A stretch of 64,000 bases of DNA from an uncultured Verrucomicrobiae bacterium (GCA_951813855.1 OX638380.1:1194876-1258875), one strand, 5' to 3'; counted from the stretch's first letter, positions 37,083 through 48,545 are shown. Made by a program: numbers and translations. Notes: a model not told the origin generated them from the sequence alone.

Positions 37083-38281
37083 AGCATATTGAAATTCCTT
37101 AAACAACAGTTTTTTCAGATGTTCCATTGCTTGGTTCAGTTCTTCCAGTGTGAATATAAACTTCTGGTTCTTCCACACCTCTTTTCCCAGATACACTATG
37201 GAAAGAACTGCTCGATTTCGAATGGTGTTGGCTTAAAAATATCTTGCTATTCCACGAGTAGTTCCAGCAAATCCCAGAAGCCAGAGTGCCAATGTGGCAA
37301 AGCTATGAGGAGAAGGATGGCACCACGCTCAGAACTCTTGGTATATGCATCGCGGAGCCCAAAACCGAATCGGTGACTCTTCCAATCCCGGAAATTTTCT
37401 TTTATCTGCATTCGCTGTGAGTAGATCCGCTTGATGAGTTTTGCGGTTCCTCGTTCATGAGGCAATGAGGTGGCTAGAAGCCATGGGAATTTGTAACTGA
37501 GCTGGTATTTTGCATTCCTGGATTTGTTCCTGGCATTTCTTTTTTTCCCGGTCTTTCGTTGTTGGCCCCTCACCAGATACAGATTGCAGCTGAAGCATTT
37601 GGTGACTGTCAAGCATGTCGATCCGATATGTCGAATGCAGGCTGTGGCCTTGGCGGAGAGCGTTGAAATCAGGCTCCAGTCCTTTGTCTCCGGGTCCTGA
37701 TACCTGACTTTGCCTCGTACACGTCCGAGGAAATGTCCACCATGATCCAACACATCTTGATACCATAGCACACGGTATCCTGCATCCGTAACCACGATGG
37801 ATTTGCAGCCTTCCGGCAACAAGGACATAAGCCTCCGAATGAACGTTCGGTGAACTTTGTCGTTGTTGTATTTGCTTTCGGGATGTACTTCTTCGTAGAT
37901 GACCATCGACCGTCCTTTGACAGGTACCGCTGCTCTGAGTATCATCAACTTGTCGTTGGTCGTGACCCCTGTATCTGCCCAGTCGACGAGAATCACTGGT
38001 TTTCTGACATGCATCAGCAATGTCGCAGCCATGGCGGTATAGAATCCCGTCAGTTCTTTGTACCGGTGATAATTGCTGAGTAGTCGGTCAATCGCCTTGA
38101 TTTTGTGCTTGGATAGCGCCGCCCCGTCTCGGTTGCGCCCCAGCATTGTCAGCGTCAGGGTATCGCCTTTGAGTAGCGCGATCACTGCCGCTAGCAGAGC
38201 TTCGACCCGAGCCTTGTGGCCAATTATGGCGTAATCGGCAATCCAGCAACGCAACTTAGTCAACACAGTCAATACATGCAT
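37083..38281 (-). pseudogene. IS10-like (IS4 family) transposase, frameshifted
   Basis: The first 330 residues follow IS10: LTLTMLGRN, HKIKAIDRLLSN, VILVDWADTGV with the first catalytic aspartate, VTDAGYRVLWYQDV, FLGRVRGKVRY, and YSQRMQIKENFRDWKS with the YREK-like glutamate. Near 37310 the frame shifts by one. The missing C-terminus continues in another frame (ATLALWLLGFAGTTRG, then NTIRNRAVLSIVYLGKEVW) down to about 37083, with one additional in-frame TAA. It is a dead IS10 relative, starting about 45 bp after the last CRISPR repeat. Confidence 0.88.
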
Positions 38282-38301
38282 AATCTTCTCTGATCAAAGG
38301 A

Positions 38302-38666
38302 CAATGCAAACCCTGCCTTCCGGCGATCGCATGATCTATGAGACGGTACGGATGATCGCCTATCGAACTGAAGTGCGAATGATGAGCCCGATTATCTTGG
38401 CTCAAGGAAAAAAACGCAATGTAAGAAAACTGCTGCAGGCTTTGTACCAAGCCAAAGCCAACATTATTCCAGAGAAGCGAAATAAGTTATTACGGGTTCA
38501 AGTTCTTGGGCTCGGCAGTGATGGTCTCGATCAATTACTTGCCGGATTATTCTCCGAATTGAATGCTTCCGCCACGATTTATCCTGGCACGAATCTTCAA
38601 ATGGTTTACGAGCTTGCAGACTGACGGTTATGCACAAAACAATTTTAGCACAGGTCAGGAAGTCTG
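38302..38666 (+). pseudogene. C-terminal remnant of the large unclassified transposase
   Basis: The frame 38304-38624 encodes LPSGDRMIYETVRMIAYRTE and ends NLQMVYELAD, the same C-terminus as the much larger transposase at 45350-46675 (SVDRLIYDTIRMMAYRTEVR ... LRMIYELAN). It is followed by the element's terminal repeat GTCAGGAAGTCTGA ending at 38666. Everything upstream of this last 100 residues is missing; the IS10-like wreck begins there. Fifteen bases identical to the right end of the IS4-like elements (AGTGGGAATTGCTG) follow at once. Confidence 0.85.
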
Positions 38667-38797
38667 ATAGTGGGAATTGCTGGTCTCTCTCCAAGGTGCC
38701 AGTTCCCGGCCGGACGCTCTACTTCGGGCGGTAGACCTTGTCTGGATCGGCACTCTGGATATAGGAAATAACATAATGAAACCTAACCATCGATGCC

Positions 38798-40252
38798 TCA
38801 ACTACGAATTTCATACAATACCAAAGATTCAGTTTCGTATATTATTTTGTATCGTTTCAAATATATATTTATATCATTGTCCATTAATTCCATACGCGTT
38901 AATAACAACAATTCAGGAGAATAATGATTGATATATCTTAATTTTTCTTTATTGTTGTATCCGGACCAATACCGTTTTGCAGGTACTATCGCTAATTCTG
39001 GTATTACCTTTATACCTGCATGAAACGCTAACTCTGTTTTTAATGTATAAATCCATTCTGCATTATCAATATTCTTTAGTATTTTTATAATTGTGCGTTC
39101 TTCGGTTTCATCTTTACTTAATGCTTGATTTACTGTATATATTACTTGATTTGCGCCTTCAACAACTAACCATGAAACTAATATAGTAATAGTAATTACG
39201 CGTATCTTCTTCCATGCTGATGATTTCCATGTGCGACATGCACATTCCATACACATACCATTAAACCATGCAGTAATTCCAAATGCTGACAACCAACACA
39301 ATGGAGCAACAAAATGCAAATAATAGTATGACCAGTATGGCACGTGTGCCGAATGAACAAATAAAGCTGTTAATAGCAGCGTTACAGGAATATAAAAAGA
39401 TTTTCGATATACTATAAGTATTATTACACCAGATACACTTGCTACAATGGTGCTTCCATGATTGTTCCACAGCATTGCAAGATCAAATACATATTCTGAT
39501 GTGACTTGTATACTGTCGCGAACATTGTTAGAAAAATGTGTGCCTATCAACATGTTGAAATTCATATTAGGATAACATAACCAAATAGAAGCATAACTGG
39601 TGAACATGCCAACAATATATGAGAACAGGCTCATACTACATACAATATATTTATTGTTGTGTTTTTCTCTGATATGTTGATTTAGAATCATTAACAAAAT
39701 CGCAGGCAATACCATTAATGCGGTCAGTTTAATATGACACGATATGCCAAAGATCATTCCTGAAATATATCTGCTTATACAATTTCGTTCACAAACTACC
39801 AATATTAGTGCTGAAGTCATTCCGCATGCGAGAGCAGGTATTTCTAACATAGAAGACACACATAACATGGCCGTCTGCGGAGATAATATTGCTAATACTA
39901 CACCAATGCTTCCAGTTACTAAATTGGAATACATTGTTATTAAGCTACCTAGTGTCCATAAATATATAAAACCGAAAAATACTGCTACCGAACGTGCAGT
40001 TGTTGCATTAGCCCCAATTAGTTTAAATATTATAGCCGTGAATTCCGTATACAGAGGAGGTTGATCATTCCAAATAGGATCATACAAATCTATACCTAGA
40101 CTTACTAAATATGCTTTGGTAAATTCAAAACCCTCGTCACCTCCTAGAATAATGGATTGGCGCAAGGGAAATATATACATCAATATTAGCATCATCAATG
40201 CACAAAAAGCTGCCATGTACAGCATCTTATCATGATTATTCAACTTGAACAT
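38798..40252 (-). CDS. AT-rich polytopic glycosyltransferase-like protein (GT-C fold)
   Basis: The protein of about 484 residues has some ten hydrophobic segments. Just after the first membrane helix lies GGDEGFEFTKA, a typical acidic DE-containing motif of GT-C enzymes, and NDQPPLYTE resembles the QPPLY motif of PMT/ArnT-like (GT39/GT83-type) transferases. These enzymes use lipid-linked sugars on the outer face of the membrane. The gene is far more AT-rich than its surroundings and has no partner genes. The frame continues ten codons further into the adjoining IS66 remnant, so the original start may have been lost; I chose the ATG at 40250-40252. Confidence 0.7.
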   Translation of the reverse strand: MFKLNNHDKMLYMAAFCALMMLILMYIFPLRQSIILGGDEGFEFTKAYLVSLGIDLYDPIWNDQPPLYTEFTAIIFKLIGANATTARSVAVFFGFIYLWTLGSLITMYSNLVTGSIGVVLAILSPQTAMLCVSSMLEIPALACGMTSALILVVCERNCISRYISGMIFGISCHIKLTALMVLPAILLMILNQHIREKHNNKYIVCSMSLFSYIVGMFTSYASIWLCYPNMNFNMLIGTHFSNNVRDSIQVTSEYVFDLAMLWNNHGSTIVASVSGVIILIVYRKSFYIPVTLLLTALFVHSAHVPYWSYYYLHFVAPLCWLSAFGITAWFNGMCMECACRTWKSSAWKKIRVITITILVSWLVVEGANQVIYTVNQALSKDETEERTIIKILKNIDNAEWIYTLKTELAFHAGIKVIPELAIVPAKRYWSGYNNKEKLRYINHYSPELLLLTRMELMDNDINIYLKRYKIIYETESLVLYEIRS

Positions 40253-40259
40253 ATTGCCA

Positions 40260-41665
40260 TCATAAATTGTTGGTCGGTTCAATCTTCGGATTGTTCAGAA
40301 ATCGAAGCAACTGGCCTTTTAGATTCTGTTTCCACAAGCTATTCAGCATCTTTTGATTATCCGGATCACTCAGGGATCGTGGTCTCAGATGATGATCGAT
40401 CTTTCGTTTCAAGGCGATCCCTTCCGTCTGAAATTCCTTCGCGGTCCAATGGCCTGCGAGATGCAAATCCCTCGTTTCCATGGCTTGCCGAAAGAGATCT
40501 TTCGTATGATTGGCGAACCACATCCCTTTTCCAGATTTACGGTCGGCCAAATCGGTCAAATTTCGTTGCCGGTGAGCCAGGCATCTCTGCTGGGGCACGG
40601 AATCAAAGTTCTGAAGTTGGTAACTCGTAAAGCCGTCAACGACCACGATTCCCTGAAACGAAGGATCGATCACTTGGGCCACCTCGACCGCACGGTGATG
40701 CCGTTCAATTTGATAATAAACTGCATTCTCGTTGCAAAACGTCATCAAAAAATGGTTGATTCCTCCGACTTTCCAACCGGTATCGTCCGTGTGAACGATA
40801 TCCGCTTGATCCAGATCCGCCTTGATTTTCCGAGCCAGTTCGCTAATTTCCCCTTGCTCCGCCGCCTTCAGAGCCTTCTGGGTGATCGCGCTTTGGGTCA
40901 CGGGGATCTGGAAATAATCGTTTATCACCTTCTCCACCTGGCGCAATGACATCCCCGAATCGTAATGCAAGGCCAACGCCCAAGCATAGATTCGGGGGCC
41001 AATTCGATGAGCCGTCGCTCCAAACTGATCCTTCGCTAATTCAGGATGCGTGCCCCGGACCTTGTGTCCGCATCCCGTGCACTTCGCAACCTCAATCGAA
41101 AAGTATTTGATCACTCGGCCAATGAGTTGGGGCAGATCAATCGTCGTCGCGGTTTCCGAGGCCTGTCGTTCCAGTTTCGCCCCGCACTTCGGACAGGCCT
41201 CGGAATCCAGTGAAGCCTGAAACTCTTGGATTTCATCCGGTTCTCGGGGCTCCGGCGCTGGTCTATGGCGAAACTTTCCTTGCCCCGGTTTGCGACCGAA
41301 CTTCCGGGGGTTTTCTTTGTGGTTACCCTTGGAAAAAGGGGTGGCCGAACGATGGTTTTCTCTCTCGGATGCTTCCAGTTGTTGCCGCAAATCCTGATTT
41401 TCTCGTTCCAATTGGTCGGCGATCTCGAAATCTGCCGAAGGCGATATTGGATCAGTTTGGCAACCACAGGATCCGATCTGTTGTCGCAAATCTCGGATCA
41501 ATTGCCGCAATTTCTGATTTTCGTTTTGCAATGGAACGACGGGATCGATTGAGTCCCAAGTAGTGGCGTAACTAACCCTTCGGCAGAGCAGCTCGGTTCG
41601 GGCTCCTCGGCAGAATCTGGATCACCACGATTGCCACCCAGACTCGCGTTGGGATTTCGAGACAT
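40260..41665 (-). pseudogene. IS66-family (ISBst12-like) transposase, truncated and frameshifted
   Basis: The frame 40260-41531 matches the intact IS66 transposases at 49392 and 54773 from the coiled-coil (ENQKLRQLIRDLRQQIGSCG) through the zinc-finger part (CPKCGAKL, CTGCGHKVRG) and the DDE core (VHTDDTGWKVGG), but stops at EPTNN, about 50 residues early. An ATG at 41663-41665 (MSRNPNASLGGN) in another frame is probably the old N-terminus, with a frameshift near 41540. The element is older and more diverged than the other two copies. Confidence 0.85.
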
Positions 41666-42076
41666 GATGTCGAAATCTGGACGAGGGACAAGACTTTTTT
41701 TCGGGAGCCCGAAATACGTTTTGCGGGTGTCGCGCGTGACGACCTGCGGTCGCAACACTCGTCCCGTTCAGGGCTCGCCTACGGCCCTTGGTCCCGCGTT
41801 TCCTGGGATGAGTCAAGCAAGGGACTCGGAAGAGATCAGGAGAGCTATTCTGGGGTCCTTCGCCTGCAATCTGGCAGGATAAGCCAACTCCGGATCGCAT
41901 CATGCCCGAGAGGAGACATTTCGGTGCATAGCGGTGGTCAATTCCACCACGCGTCCCTTAAACGCTACTTGAAAAAAAAAGTACCTGGAAACACGCCTTC
42001 CCAGGAAAGGAATCTGAGAGTGCGGACCATCTCAGCGCCTCTCCGATTGACGGGGCCACCCCCGCTAGCGGCGAAC
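41666..42076. other. Remnant DNA between IS66 and IS256 copies
   Basis: About 410 bp with no recognisable gene. It is GC-rich in the first half and includes the sequence TTTTTTTCGGG near 41700. Overlapping open frames show no domain. Probably leftover host or element ends. Confidence 0.35.
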
Positions 42077-42150
42077 GGTCAAGCGCCGGCGACGATTTCT
42101 CGGATCGCTCCGGGATCCAAGTAGTGTTTCTCGTGCTGCCACTGGCGGTT

Positions 42151-43278
42151 TTACTGCAGGAGCAAGGTGCCCACGAGGCGAAGGATCGAGCCGACGTCAG
42201 GAAAGACACCTACGGAATCCGTGCGCCGTTTGATTTCCCGGTTGAGTCGTTCGATCGGATTGGTGCTGTGAAGTTGGTTCTGCCAAGCGAGGGGAAACTG
42301 CTGATAAGCTAAGACATCGTTTTGGGCCTGGATCATCGTTTCCGAGACCTGGGAATATTGAGCGGCTACCTGTTGCCAACGGCACGGGGATTCGCTCGGT
42401 CGATTCGCCTCGGAGGGGGCGGGATTCGCCGGGGTTTCGGGCTCGTCCGTTCGGAACGCGGATCGGATCAGTTCGGCGACTCGGGCTTGATCGCTCCGGG
42501 GGACATGCGCCAGCACATTCCGCATGAAATGCACTCGGCAACGTTGTCGCCGCGAAGGCATCACGGCGGCGATCGCGGCCTTGAGGCCTTCGTGTTCGTC
42601 GGAGATGATCAGCCGGACCGGTTTCAAACCGCGGTGCTGCAACGAGCGGAGGAACTCGGACCAGCTTTGCCGGGATTCACCGGAAACGACCTCCAACCCC
42701 AACACCTCGCGGCGTCCTTCCAAATCGACTCCCAAGGCGATCAAAACGGCGACTGACTGGACGTGTCCGTCGCGACGGATTTTCAAATAGGTGGCGTCGA
42801 GCCAGAGAAACATCCAGTCGCCCTCGATCGGGCGTTGGCGAAACTCTTGAACCCGTTGATCGAGTTCCCGGCAGATTCGGGACACTTGGCTGCGAGAGAG
42901 GTTCGGCGTGCCCAGCGCTTCGGCGAGTCGCTTCATGCTTCGAGTGGAAACGCCCGGCACCCAAGCCTCCCGAACGACGCCGAGCAAGGTCTCTTCGACG
43001 AGACGGCGCCGGGTCAGGAACTGGGGAAAGTAGCTGCCTTTCCGGAGCTTGGGAATCAGCAATTCGAGGTAGCCGACGCAGGTTTTCCAGCCCCGTTTCC
43101 GATAGCCGTTGCGTTGATTGGATCGTTGGGAACGGCGCTCATGAGGCCGGGCGCCGATGAGAGTGGCCACTTCCTCTTCCATGATCCAATTCAACGTGCA
43201 ACTCATCAGTTCTTGAAGGAAATTGCACGTCGGCAGCTTGACTTGCGTTAGCCAAGCCGATAGAGTGTCGGTCGTCAT
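42151..43278 (-). CDS. IS256-family (mutator-type) transposase, copy 1
   Basis: The 375-residue protein has the IS256 plan: EEEVATLIGARPHERRSQRS, NGYRKRGWKT, LELLIPKLRKGSYFPQFL, FLWLDATYLKIRRDG with the first aspartate, LIISDEHEGLKAAI with the second, and HSTNPIERLNREIKRR with the glutamate. An in-frame TAA at 42151-42153 ends it about 25 residues before the expected end; the frame beyond still reads NRQWQHEKHYLDPGAIREIV to a TGA near 42076. It may therefore be a recent nonsense mutant. Confidence 0.88.
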   Translation of the reverse strand: MTTDTLSAWLTQVKLPTCNFLQELMSCTLNWIMEEEVATLIGARPHERRSQRSNQRNGYRKRGWKTCVGYLELLIPKLRKGSYFPQFLTRRRLVEETLLGVVREAWVPGVSTRSMKRLAEALGTPNLSRSQVSRICRELDQRVQEFRQRPIEGDWMFLWLDATYLKIRRDGHVQSVAVLIALGVDLEGRREVLGLEVVSGESRQSWSEFLRSLQHRGLKPVRLIISDEHEGLKAAIAAVMPSRRQRCRVHFMRNVLAHVPRSDQARVAELIRSAFRTDEPETPANPAPSEANRPSESPCRWQQVAAQYSQVSETMIQAQNDVLAYQQFPLAWQNQLHSTNPIERLNREIKRRTDSVGVFPDVGSILRLVGTLLLQ

Positions 43279-43393
43279 CTCGGGGTGGTTTCGGAGATTT
43301 TGGTTCTCTGACTAAGTGCCGAGACTCTGAACGCGCTCCGGGATGACGGCAAGTCGAACCTGAGAGCGATTACCGGTTTCGCCGGCGGTCGGG

Positions 43394-44590
43394 TCACTGG
43401 CGATCCGGCTCCGGATCGGTCTTGTCGGCGTCGCAAACCCGAGCCAGATCCGCGAGGTTCAGATAACTTCGCGCCACGGCCCATTCGTCGTTCTGCTCGA
43501 TCAACAGGGCCCCGACCAAGCGGAGGATGGCGGACTCGCAGGGAAAGATTTCGACGGTTCGGGAGCGGCGTTTGATTTCCTTGTTCAAGCGTTCGATCGG
43601 ATTGGTGCTGCAGATTTTGGCGTGCAGGCTTTCGGGGTAGGAAAGATAGGCAAGAACTTCCGATTCGGCCTCGTCCCTCAGTCGGGCGACCTTGGGAAAC
43701 CGGCTCCTCAATTCCTCGGCGATCTTGCCCCATTGTCGTTGAGCCGAGGCTCGTTGCCGAAAGGCGAAAACGGTGCGAACCTGGCTTCCGATCGCCGCTC
43801 GCTCGCCTTTGCGAACATAAGCCAGGAGATTACGCAAGAAGTGCACTTGGCAACGTTGCCACGAAGTGGCCAGCGTGCGCTGAATGGCAGCCTCCAATCC
43901 TTGATGGTGATCGGAGATTACCAATGGCACGCCGCGAAGTCCACGGCGTAGCAGTTTCCGGAGGAAATCGGTCCAGAACGTTTCCGCTTCGCTGCAGCCG
44001 ATTTCGAGTCCCAGCACCTCGCGACGGCCCTGGTCGTTGACGCCCAGCGCCAGAGTAGCGGCCACCGAAACGATGCGACCGTTTTCCCGAATCTTGACGT
44101 AAGTGGCGTCCAACCAAAGAAACGGCCACTGGCCTTCGAGCGGTCGGTCCAAGAACGATCCCACACGAGTATCGAGTTCCTGGCACTGGCGGGAAACTTC
44201 GCTGCGCTTGACACCGCTCAAGCCCATGGCTTGCACCAGGCGATCGACGTTGCGCGTCGAGATCCCTGGCACGCAGGCTTCCTGAATAACCGAAGTCAAC
44301 GCGGCTTCCGAGAGCCGGAGCGGGGTCAGAAAGGAGGGAAAGTAACTGCCGTGGCGCAATTTGGGGATCGGCAACTCCACTTCACCGGCCCGCGTCTTCC
44401 AAGCTCGAGCTCGATAGCCGTTGCGCCAGGTGGTGCGTTCGGGATTATTTTCGCCTGACGCCGCCCCGATCAAAGCCGCGACTTCCTCTTCCCTGATCTG
44501 TTGCGCCTGTTGGCGTATCATTTCCCGAAGCAGATTCGGATCGTCATCTAACTCGGGGGGATCTGGTCTCGGTCGGTTCGGATCGTTCAT
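43394..44590 (-). CDS. IS256-family (mutator-type) transposase, copy 2
   Basis: From the ATG at 44588-44590 (MNDPNRPRPDPPELDDD) the product is 398 residues, the normal IS256 length. Motifs: EEEVAALIGAASGENNPERT, NGYRARAWKT, FLWLDATYVKIRENG, LVISDHHQGLEAAI, CSTNPIERLNKEIKRRS and LIEQNDEWAVARSYL at the C-terminus. The frame is open to 44707, but that part reads into the terminal repeat of the adjoining IS4-like element and is not the start. It is clearly diverged from copy 1, so the two are separate elements. Confidence 0.9.
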   Translation of the reverse strand: MNDPNRPRPDPPELDDDPNLLREMIRQQAQQIREEEVAALIGAASGENNPERTTWRNGYRARAWKTRAGEVELPIPKLRHGSYFPSFLTPLRLSEAALTSVIQEACVPGISTRNVDRLVQAMGLSGVKRSEVSRQCQELDTRVGSFLDRPLEGQWPFLWLDATYVKIRENGRIVSVAATLALGVNDQGRREVLGLEIGCSEAETFWTDFLRKLLRRGLRGVPLVISDHHQGLEAAIQRTLATSWQRCQVHFLRNLLAYVRKGERAAIGSQVRTVFAFRQRASAQRQWGKIAEELRSRFPKVARLRDEAESEVLAYLSYPESLHAKICSTNPIERLNKEIKRRSRTVEIFPCESAILRLVGALLIEQNDEWAVARSYLNLADLARVCDADKTDPEPDRQ

Positions 44591-45110
44591 CTCCAATAGT
44601 TCTTCCCTGGTTGGGCGATGATCCCAATCTGCCGAAAGTCCCTGGAGGAGACCGATCACTCGAAATCTTTCGCTTCCCGGAGGCCCCCAACTACCAGCAA
44701 TTCCCACTGAAGAAGAAAATCCAGTAAAAACAAGGGTTTTCTCGATCGGGTTTTCGCGCTGCTTTCTTTAAATATTTTCAGCATTTCTTCCAAAACTATG
44801 CTACCTTAACGGTGGTTTCGTTGTAATCGCTGTTTTTTCGTATCTTTTCCTGACCAAAACGTGATTTGACGCTTTTTGGCCCTGGATCGGGTGCCGAAAT
44901 TCGCCTTAACCCGTTCTCCCGACGTATTTTCCGGCCAGAAAAGCCATCCGAGAGGGTCTCGAGTTGTTCTCGAACTCAGGCGGCTGCGATCTGCCGGGGT
45001 CTCAGTGTCAGTGTCCGTCCCATGTTTTGATTCCGTTCGGCGTGCCGACCGGCCTGATCCGTCGTGGAACCAGCCGATCCTCACAACCAATCAACGAAAG
45101 GTTTTCCTTG

Positions 45111-45307
45111 GTGAAATTCCGCAAAAAGTTACTCAAACCCAATATCATTGGGAGGATTTGGGGGTGTTTTCGCCTCGTTCCCCGCCCCTGTCGCAAAAGC
45201 AGGTACGAGGTCACCGACCATTTGATGAGCGCGTTTGTGGCGTTGCAGCAGAAATTTTCCTCGTTACTGGGCTTTGACGAAGCCACTCGAGGTCGGAAAC
45301 GAAAGGT
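45111..45307 (+). pseudogene. IS4-like transposase copy 1, N-terminal piece
   Basis: The GTG at 45111 with AAAGG upstream starts VKFRKKLLKPNIIGRIWG and runs to ATRGRKRKV, where the large element enters. Joining across the GGT duplication gives KRKVTSRRTRANLRQLY, the uninterrupted order seen in the intact copy. Confidence 0.85.
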
Positions 45308-45349
45308 TCAGACTTCCTGACCTTGCTAAATTTGTTTTGTGCATTATTT

Positions 45350-46677
45350 TCAATTCGCGAGTTCATAAATCATTCGAAGATCTGTCCCAGGATAAGTCGC
45401 GCCTAATCCATTCAATTCGGAAAATAATCCGTTGAGCGCTTGATCTAATCCAGTACTGCCAAGCCCAAGAACTTGAACCCGTAATGACTTCGCTTGATCT
45501 TCAGGAATAATATTGGCTTTGGCCCGATATAAAGCTTGAAGCAGTTTGCGAGCGTTGCGCTTTTTTCCTTGAGCCAGGATAATCGGGCTCATCATTCGTA
45601 CTTCGGTTCGATAAGCCATCATCCGGATCGTATCATAGATTAATCGATCGACGGACGGCAAGGTTTGCAGTGGTTCTGATAACTGTCCATTTTTGACGTG
45701 CGTCGGGGTTGCTTCGAGCTTTGTTTTTAAGGTTTGCGCTTCGGATTCGGCTTGGGCTGATTCAGATTCATATTTCATTCGAACGTTTCTTGACAAAGCC
45801 GGTTCAGCCAATCGATTTCTGAGTCGGCCTGGCCGAAGCTTGGTTAGTTTCATTTCTTTGTTCAGTTGTCGAGCTTCGGGATTGACGACTCGGGCTTCAG
45901 GATCGATTTCTTCGAGACCCTGAGTGGTTAAGGAATCCAAATTAAATTCTTGTCGCATATATTTAAAGAAGTTTTCTTGAGACCACCTTGAAAACATTGC
46001 TCCAGCGACTTGGGGCCTCGACAGAGTCGGATGGGCAGTCACCATTGACAACTGCCTGCCATCTTCAAGCCGTCTTCTGATTTCCTTGACGTTCAGGCGT
46101 TTGGTTAGTGGCATGGTTTGTTCGGCCAACCACATTTTTCTCGTGAGAGTTTCCGCCGGGCCGTACCGGGGGACTTCGGTTTCCCGGAAGGCGGTTGCCG
46201 ACCAATCTTCGCTTTGCCGATTCTTGGTCCAAGTAATCACCGCGATGCCGGCTTTGGCTAGATTCTCAAATAATTTCGGAGACCATCCTTCGCGATCGAA
46301 TACTAAAGTAACCGAGGGATCAATCGAAGTGGTTCGGGTCAGGTCAGGACCCGGTTCTCCCACTTTCCCGTTCTGTCTCAATTCCGGGACGATCACTTGT
46401 TCGATCATTGCCACCATTTTGGGGTCGAGAGCTTGATGCAGGCACATCAAAGGACTGCCTCCCAAGGCATCAAGCCAATAACCCGCCGTAGCGGGAAGAC
46501 ATAGCTTCTCTCGCGAGACATAGTGCTTGGGAAGATTTCCCCGGCGACCGGTATCAACCTTAGAATGCCCATCGACTAACAAAGTCGCCGCGGCATTCTG
46601 CGGTTGGTTCATCCAATCACGGAACACGTTCTTTTGCCAAGTCCGAACCGACCATTCGTTTTCGGACAGATGGCGTA
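45350..46677 (-). pseudogene. Large unclassified transposase, C-terminal catalytic segment
   Basis: About 440 residues remain in one piece: TLLVDGHSKVDTGR and VTLVFDREGWSPKLFENL are candidate catalytic aspartate motifs, and FSRWSQENFFKYMRQEFNLD a candidate glutamate motif. The C-terminus is LRMIYELAN. Adding the five segments with one copy of each target duplication gives 2232 nt, exactly 743 codons plus stop. I recall transposases of this type from Planctomycetota and relatives, but cannot name the family. Confidence 0.85.
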
Positions 46678-47005
46678 TCAATCATTGCAAAAGTAATGTC
46701 ATGTAATTATATATCGAGTATCATCCAATTTAAAGTATGATTGGACCATTCCCATTTTCTTTTGGATGGATTGCATAATGTTTTGAATTTTCTGTTGCAT
46801 CGTCTTTTTGTTGGGTATCATTATTTTAGCTAATCTTTGCTTTAAATGGTTCCAAACCTGCTCATCGGGATTTAATTCAGGGCTGTATGGAGGAAGATAT
46901 TTCATTTCAATACTATCGTTTTCGGCTACGAACTCTTGGGTATAATCTGCTGTATGATAGCTGGCGTTATCACAAACAACAATTATTTTCCGTCCCACAT
47001 CCTTA

Positions 47006-48545
47006 GGGCTCTCGCATAAATAACATACTCGTTCAAACGATTAAATCTTTTGTCAGAATTTCAATTTGACATGTTGATTGACGGATAATTTCTCTAGTAA
47101 TTTAAAAACTGATTTCGATGGTTTATTAAGAGCTGGAAGTTATCAGCCCATATAGGTCGATTCTATGGATTTTGAAAGGCTTGATTTCGGAAATCCTTAG
47201 TTGCCAATCCTTTGGCAACCAACGAATTGAAATTAATTACTTTTAAAAGTTGAAAAAATGAAATATGTATGATATGATTAAGCGTGAGCGATCAAGTTGC
47301 CGTTATCAGAAAAAAATATCTGAGCTTGGAACCCATCTTCCAAGAATTGACTAAACGTCATTGGCTAGCATCCGAGGCAATAGCCATAGGTAGGGGTGGA
47401 ATAAAAATAGTTCACGAAGCTACGGGTGCTAGCCGCACTACGATTCGATCGGGAATTAATGAATTACAAACGGGAGCAATCCCTAAGAAAAATCGCCAAA
47501 GGAAAGCAGGAGGGGGACGGAAATTATTAACCGAACACGATAAGACTCTGTTGTCAGATCTGGATAAACTTATCGAACCCGAGACTCGAGGTGATCCTGA
47601 AAATCCGTTGCGTTGGACCTGCAAAAGCGCTGAACAAATCAAAACCAAATTAAATGAAATGGGACATAAGATAAGTGAACGCACCGTAAATCATTTGCTC
47701 CATGAAATGGGATACAGTCTTCAAGGAAACCAAAAAACCCTAGAAGGCAAGCAGAATCCCGACCGAGACCAGCAATTTCGTCATATTGAAGGCAAATCCC
47801 GGAAATTCCTGAAGAAAAATGAACCCGTGATTTCGGTGGACACGAAAAAAAAGGAACTGGTGGGACAGCACAAAAATAGAGGGGAACGAATGGCATCCGA
47901 AAGGAAATCCCGAACTAGTCAAAGTGCATGATTTCCCCGATCCAAATCTACCGAAAGCAAGTCCCTATGGCGTGTATGATATTAGCACCAATACGGGTTG
48001 GGTAAGTGTAGGCACTGAACACGATACGGCGGAATTTGCTGTAGAAACAATTCGTCGATGGTGGCTATCAATGGGACGAATAAACCATCCCAATGCCAAA
48101 AAGCTATTAATTATGGCTGATGGAGGTGGTTCAAATGGTAGTCGTAATAAATTATGGAAAACCGAGTTGCAAAAACTGGCAGATGAACTTAGTATGGAAA
48201 TATCAGTTTGTCATTTTCCACCGGGTACGAGCAAGTGGAATAAAATCGAACATCGAATGTTTTCATGCATTTCGATGAATTGGCGGGAACGCCCATTAAC
48301 CAATTATGAAACCATAGTTAATTTGATTAGCAATACAACAACTAAAAATGGGTTGAAAATAAATTGCAAGCTAGATGAATCCAAATATCAGACTGGCATA
48401 AAAATTACAGATGAACAAATGCAAGATTTGCGCTTAACTAAAGATAAGTTTCATGGTGAATGGAATTATAAATTGAAACCCCATGAATGATAATAATACG
48501 TTAGATACACACGAGAATACGGATAATTTATATTTGCGAGAATCC
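47006..48545 (+). mobile_element. ISAzo13-family element, copy 1
   Basis: The 1540-bp element has ends GGGCTCTCGCAT and TTGCGAGAATCC and is flanked by TTA at 47003-47005 and 48546-48548; the IS630 sequence rejoins perfectly across one TTA. It is nearly identical to copy 2 (51409-52947). Confidence 0.92.
47284..48490 (+). pseudogene. ISAzo13-family transposase copy 1, frameshifted
   Basis: The first frame (GTG at 47284, VSDQVAVIRKKYLSLEPIF) runs to 47931 and the second continues from 47924 to 48490. Against the intact copy an extra base sits at about 47880 (AAAAATAGAGGGG in place of AAAAATATGGGG), shifting the frame after QHKN. Catalytic motifs are otherwise present: VISVDTKKKELV, LLIMADGGGSNGSRN, FPPGTSKWNKIEHRMFS. 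Confidence 0.92.

Noticed and set aside
44591..44707. N-terminal extension of the second IS256 transposase
   Set aside because: The extra codons read into the terminal repeat of the adjoining IS4-like element (MGIAG is its end sequence), so the extension is a junction artefact.
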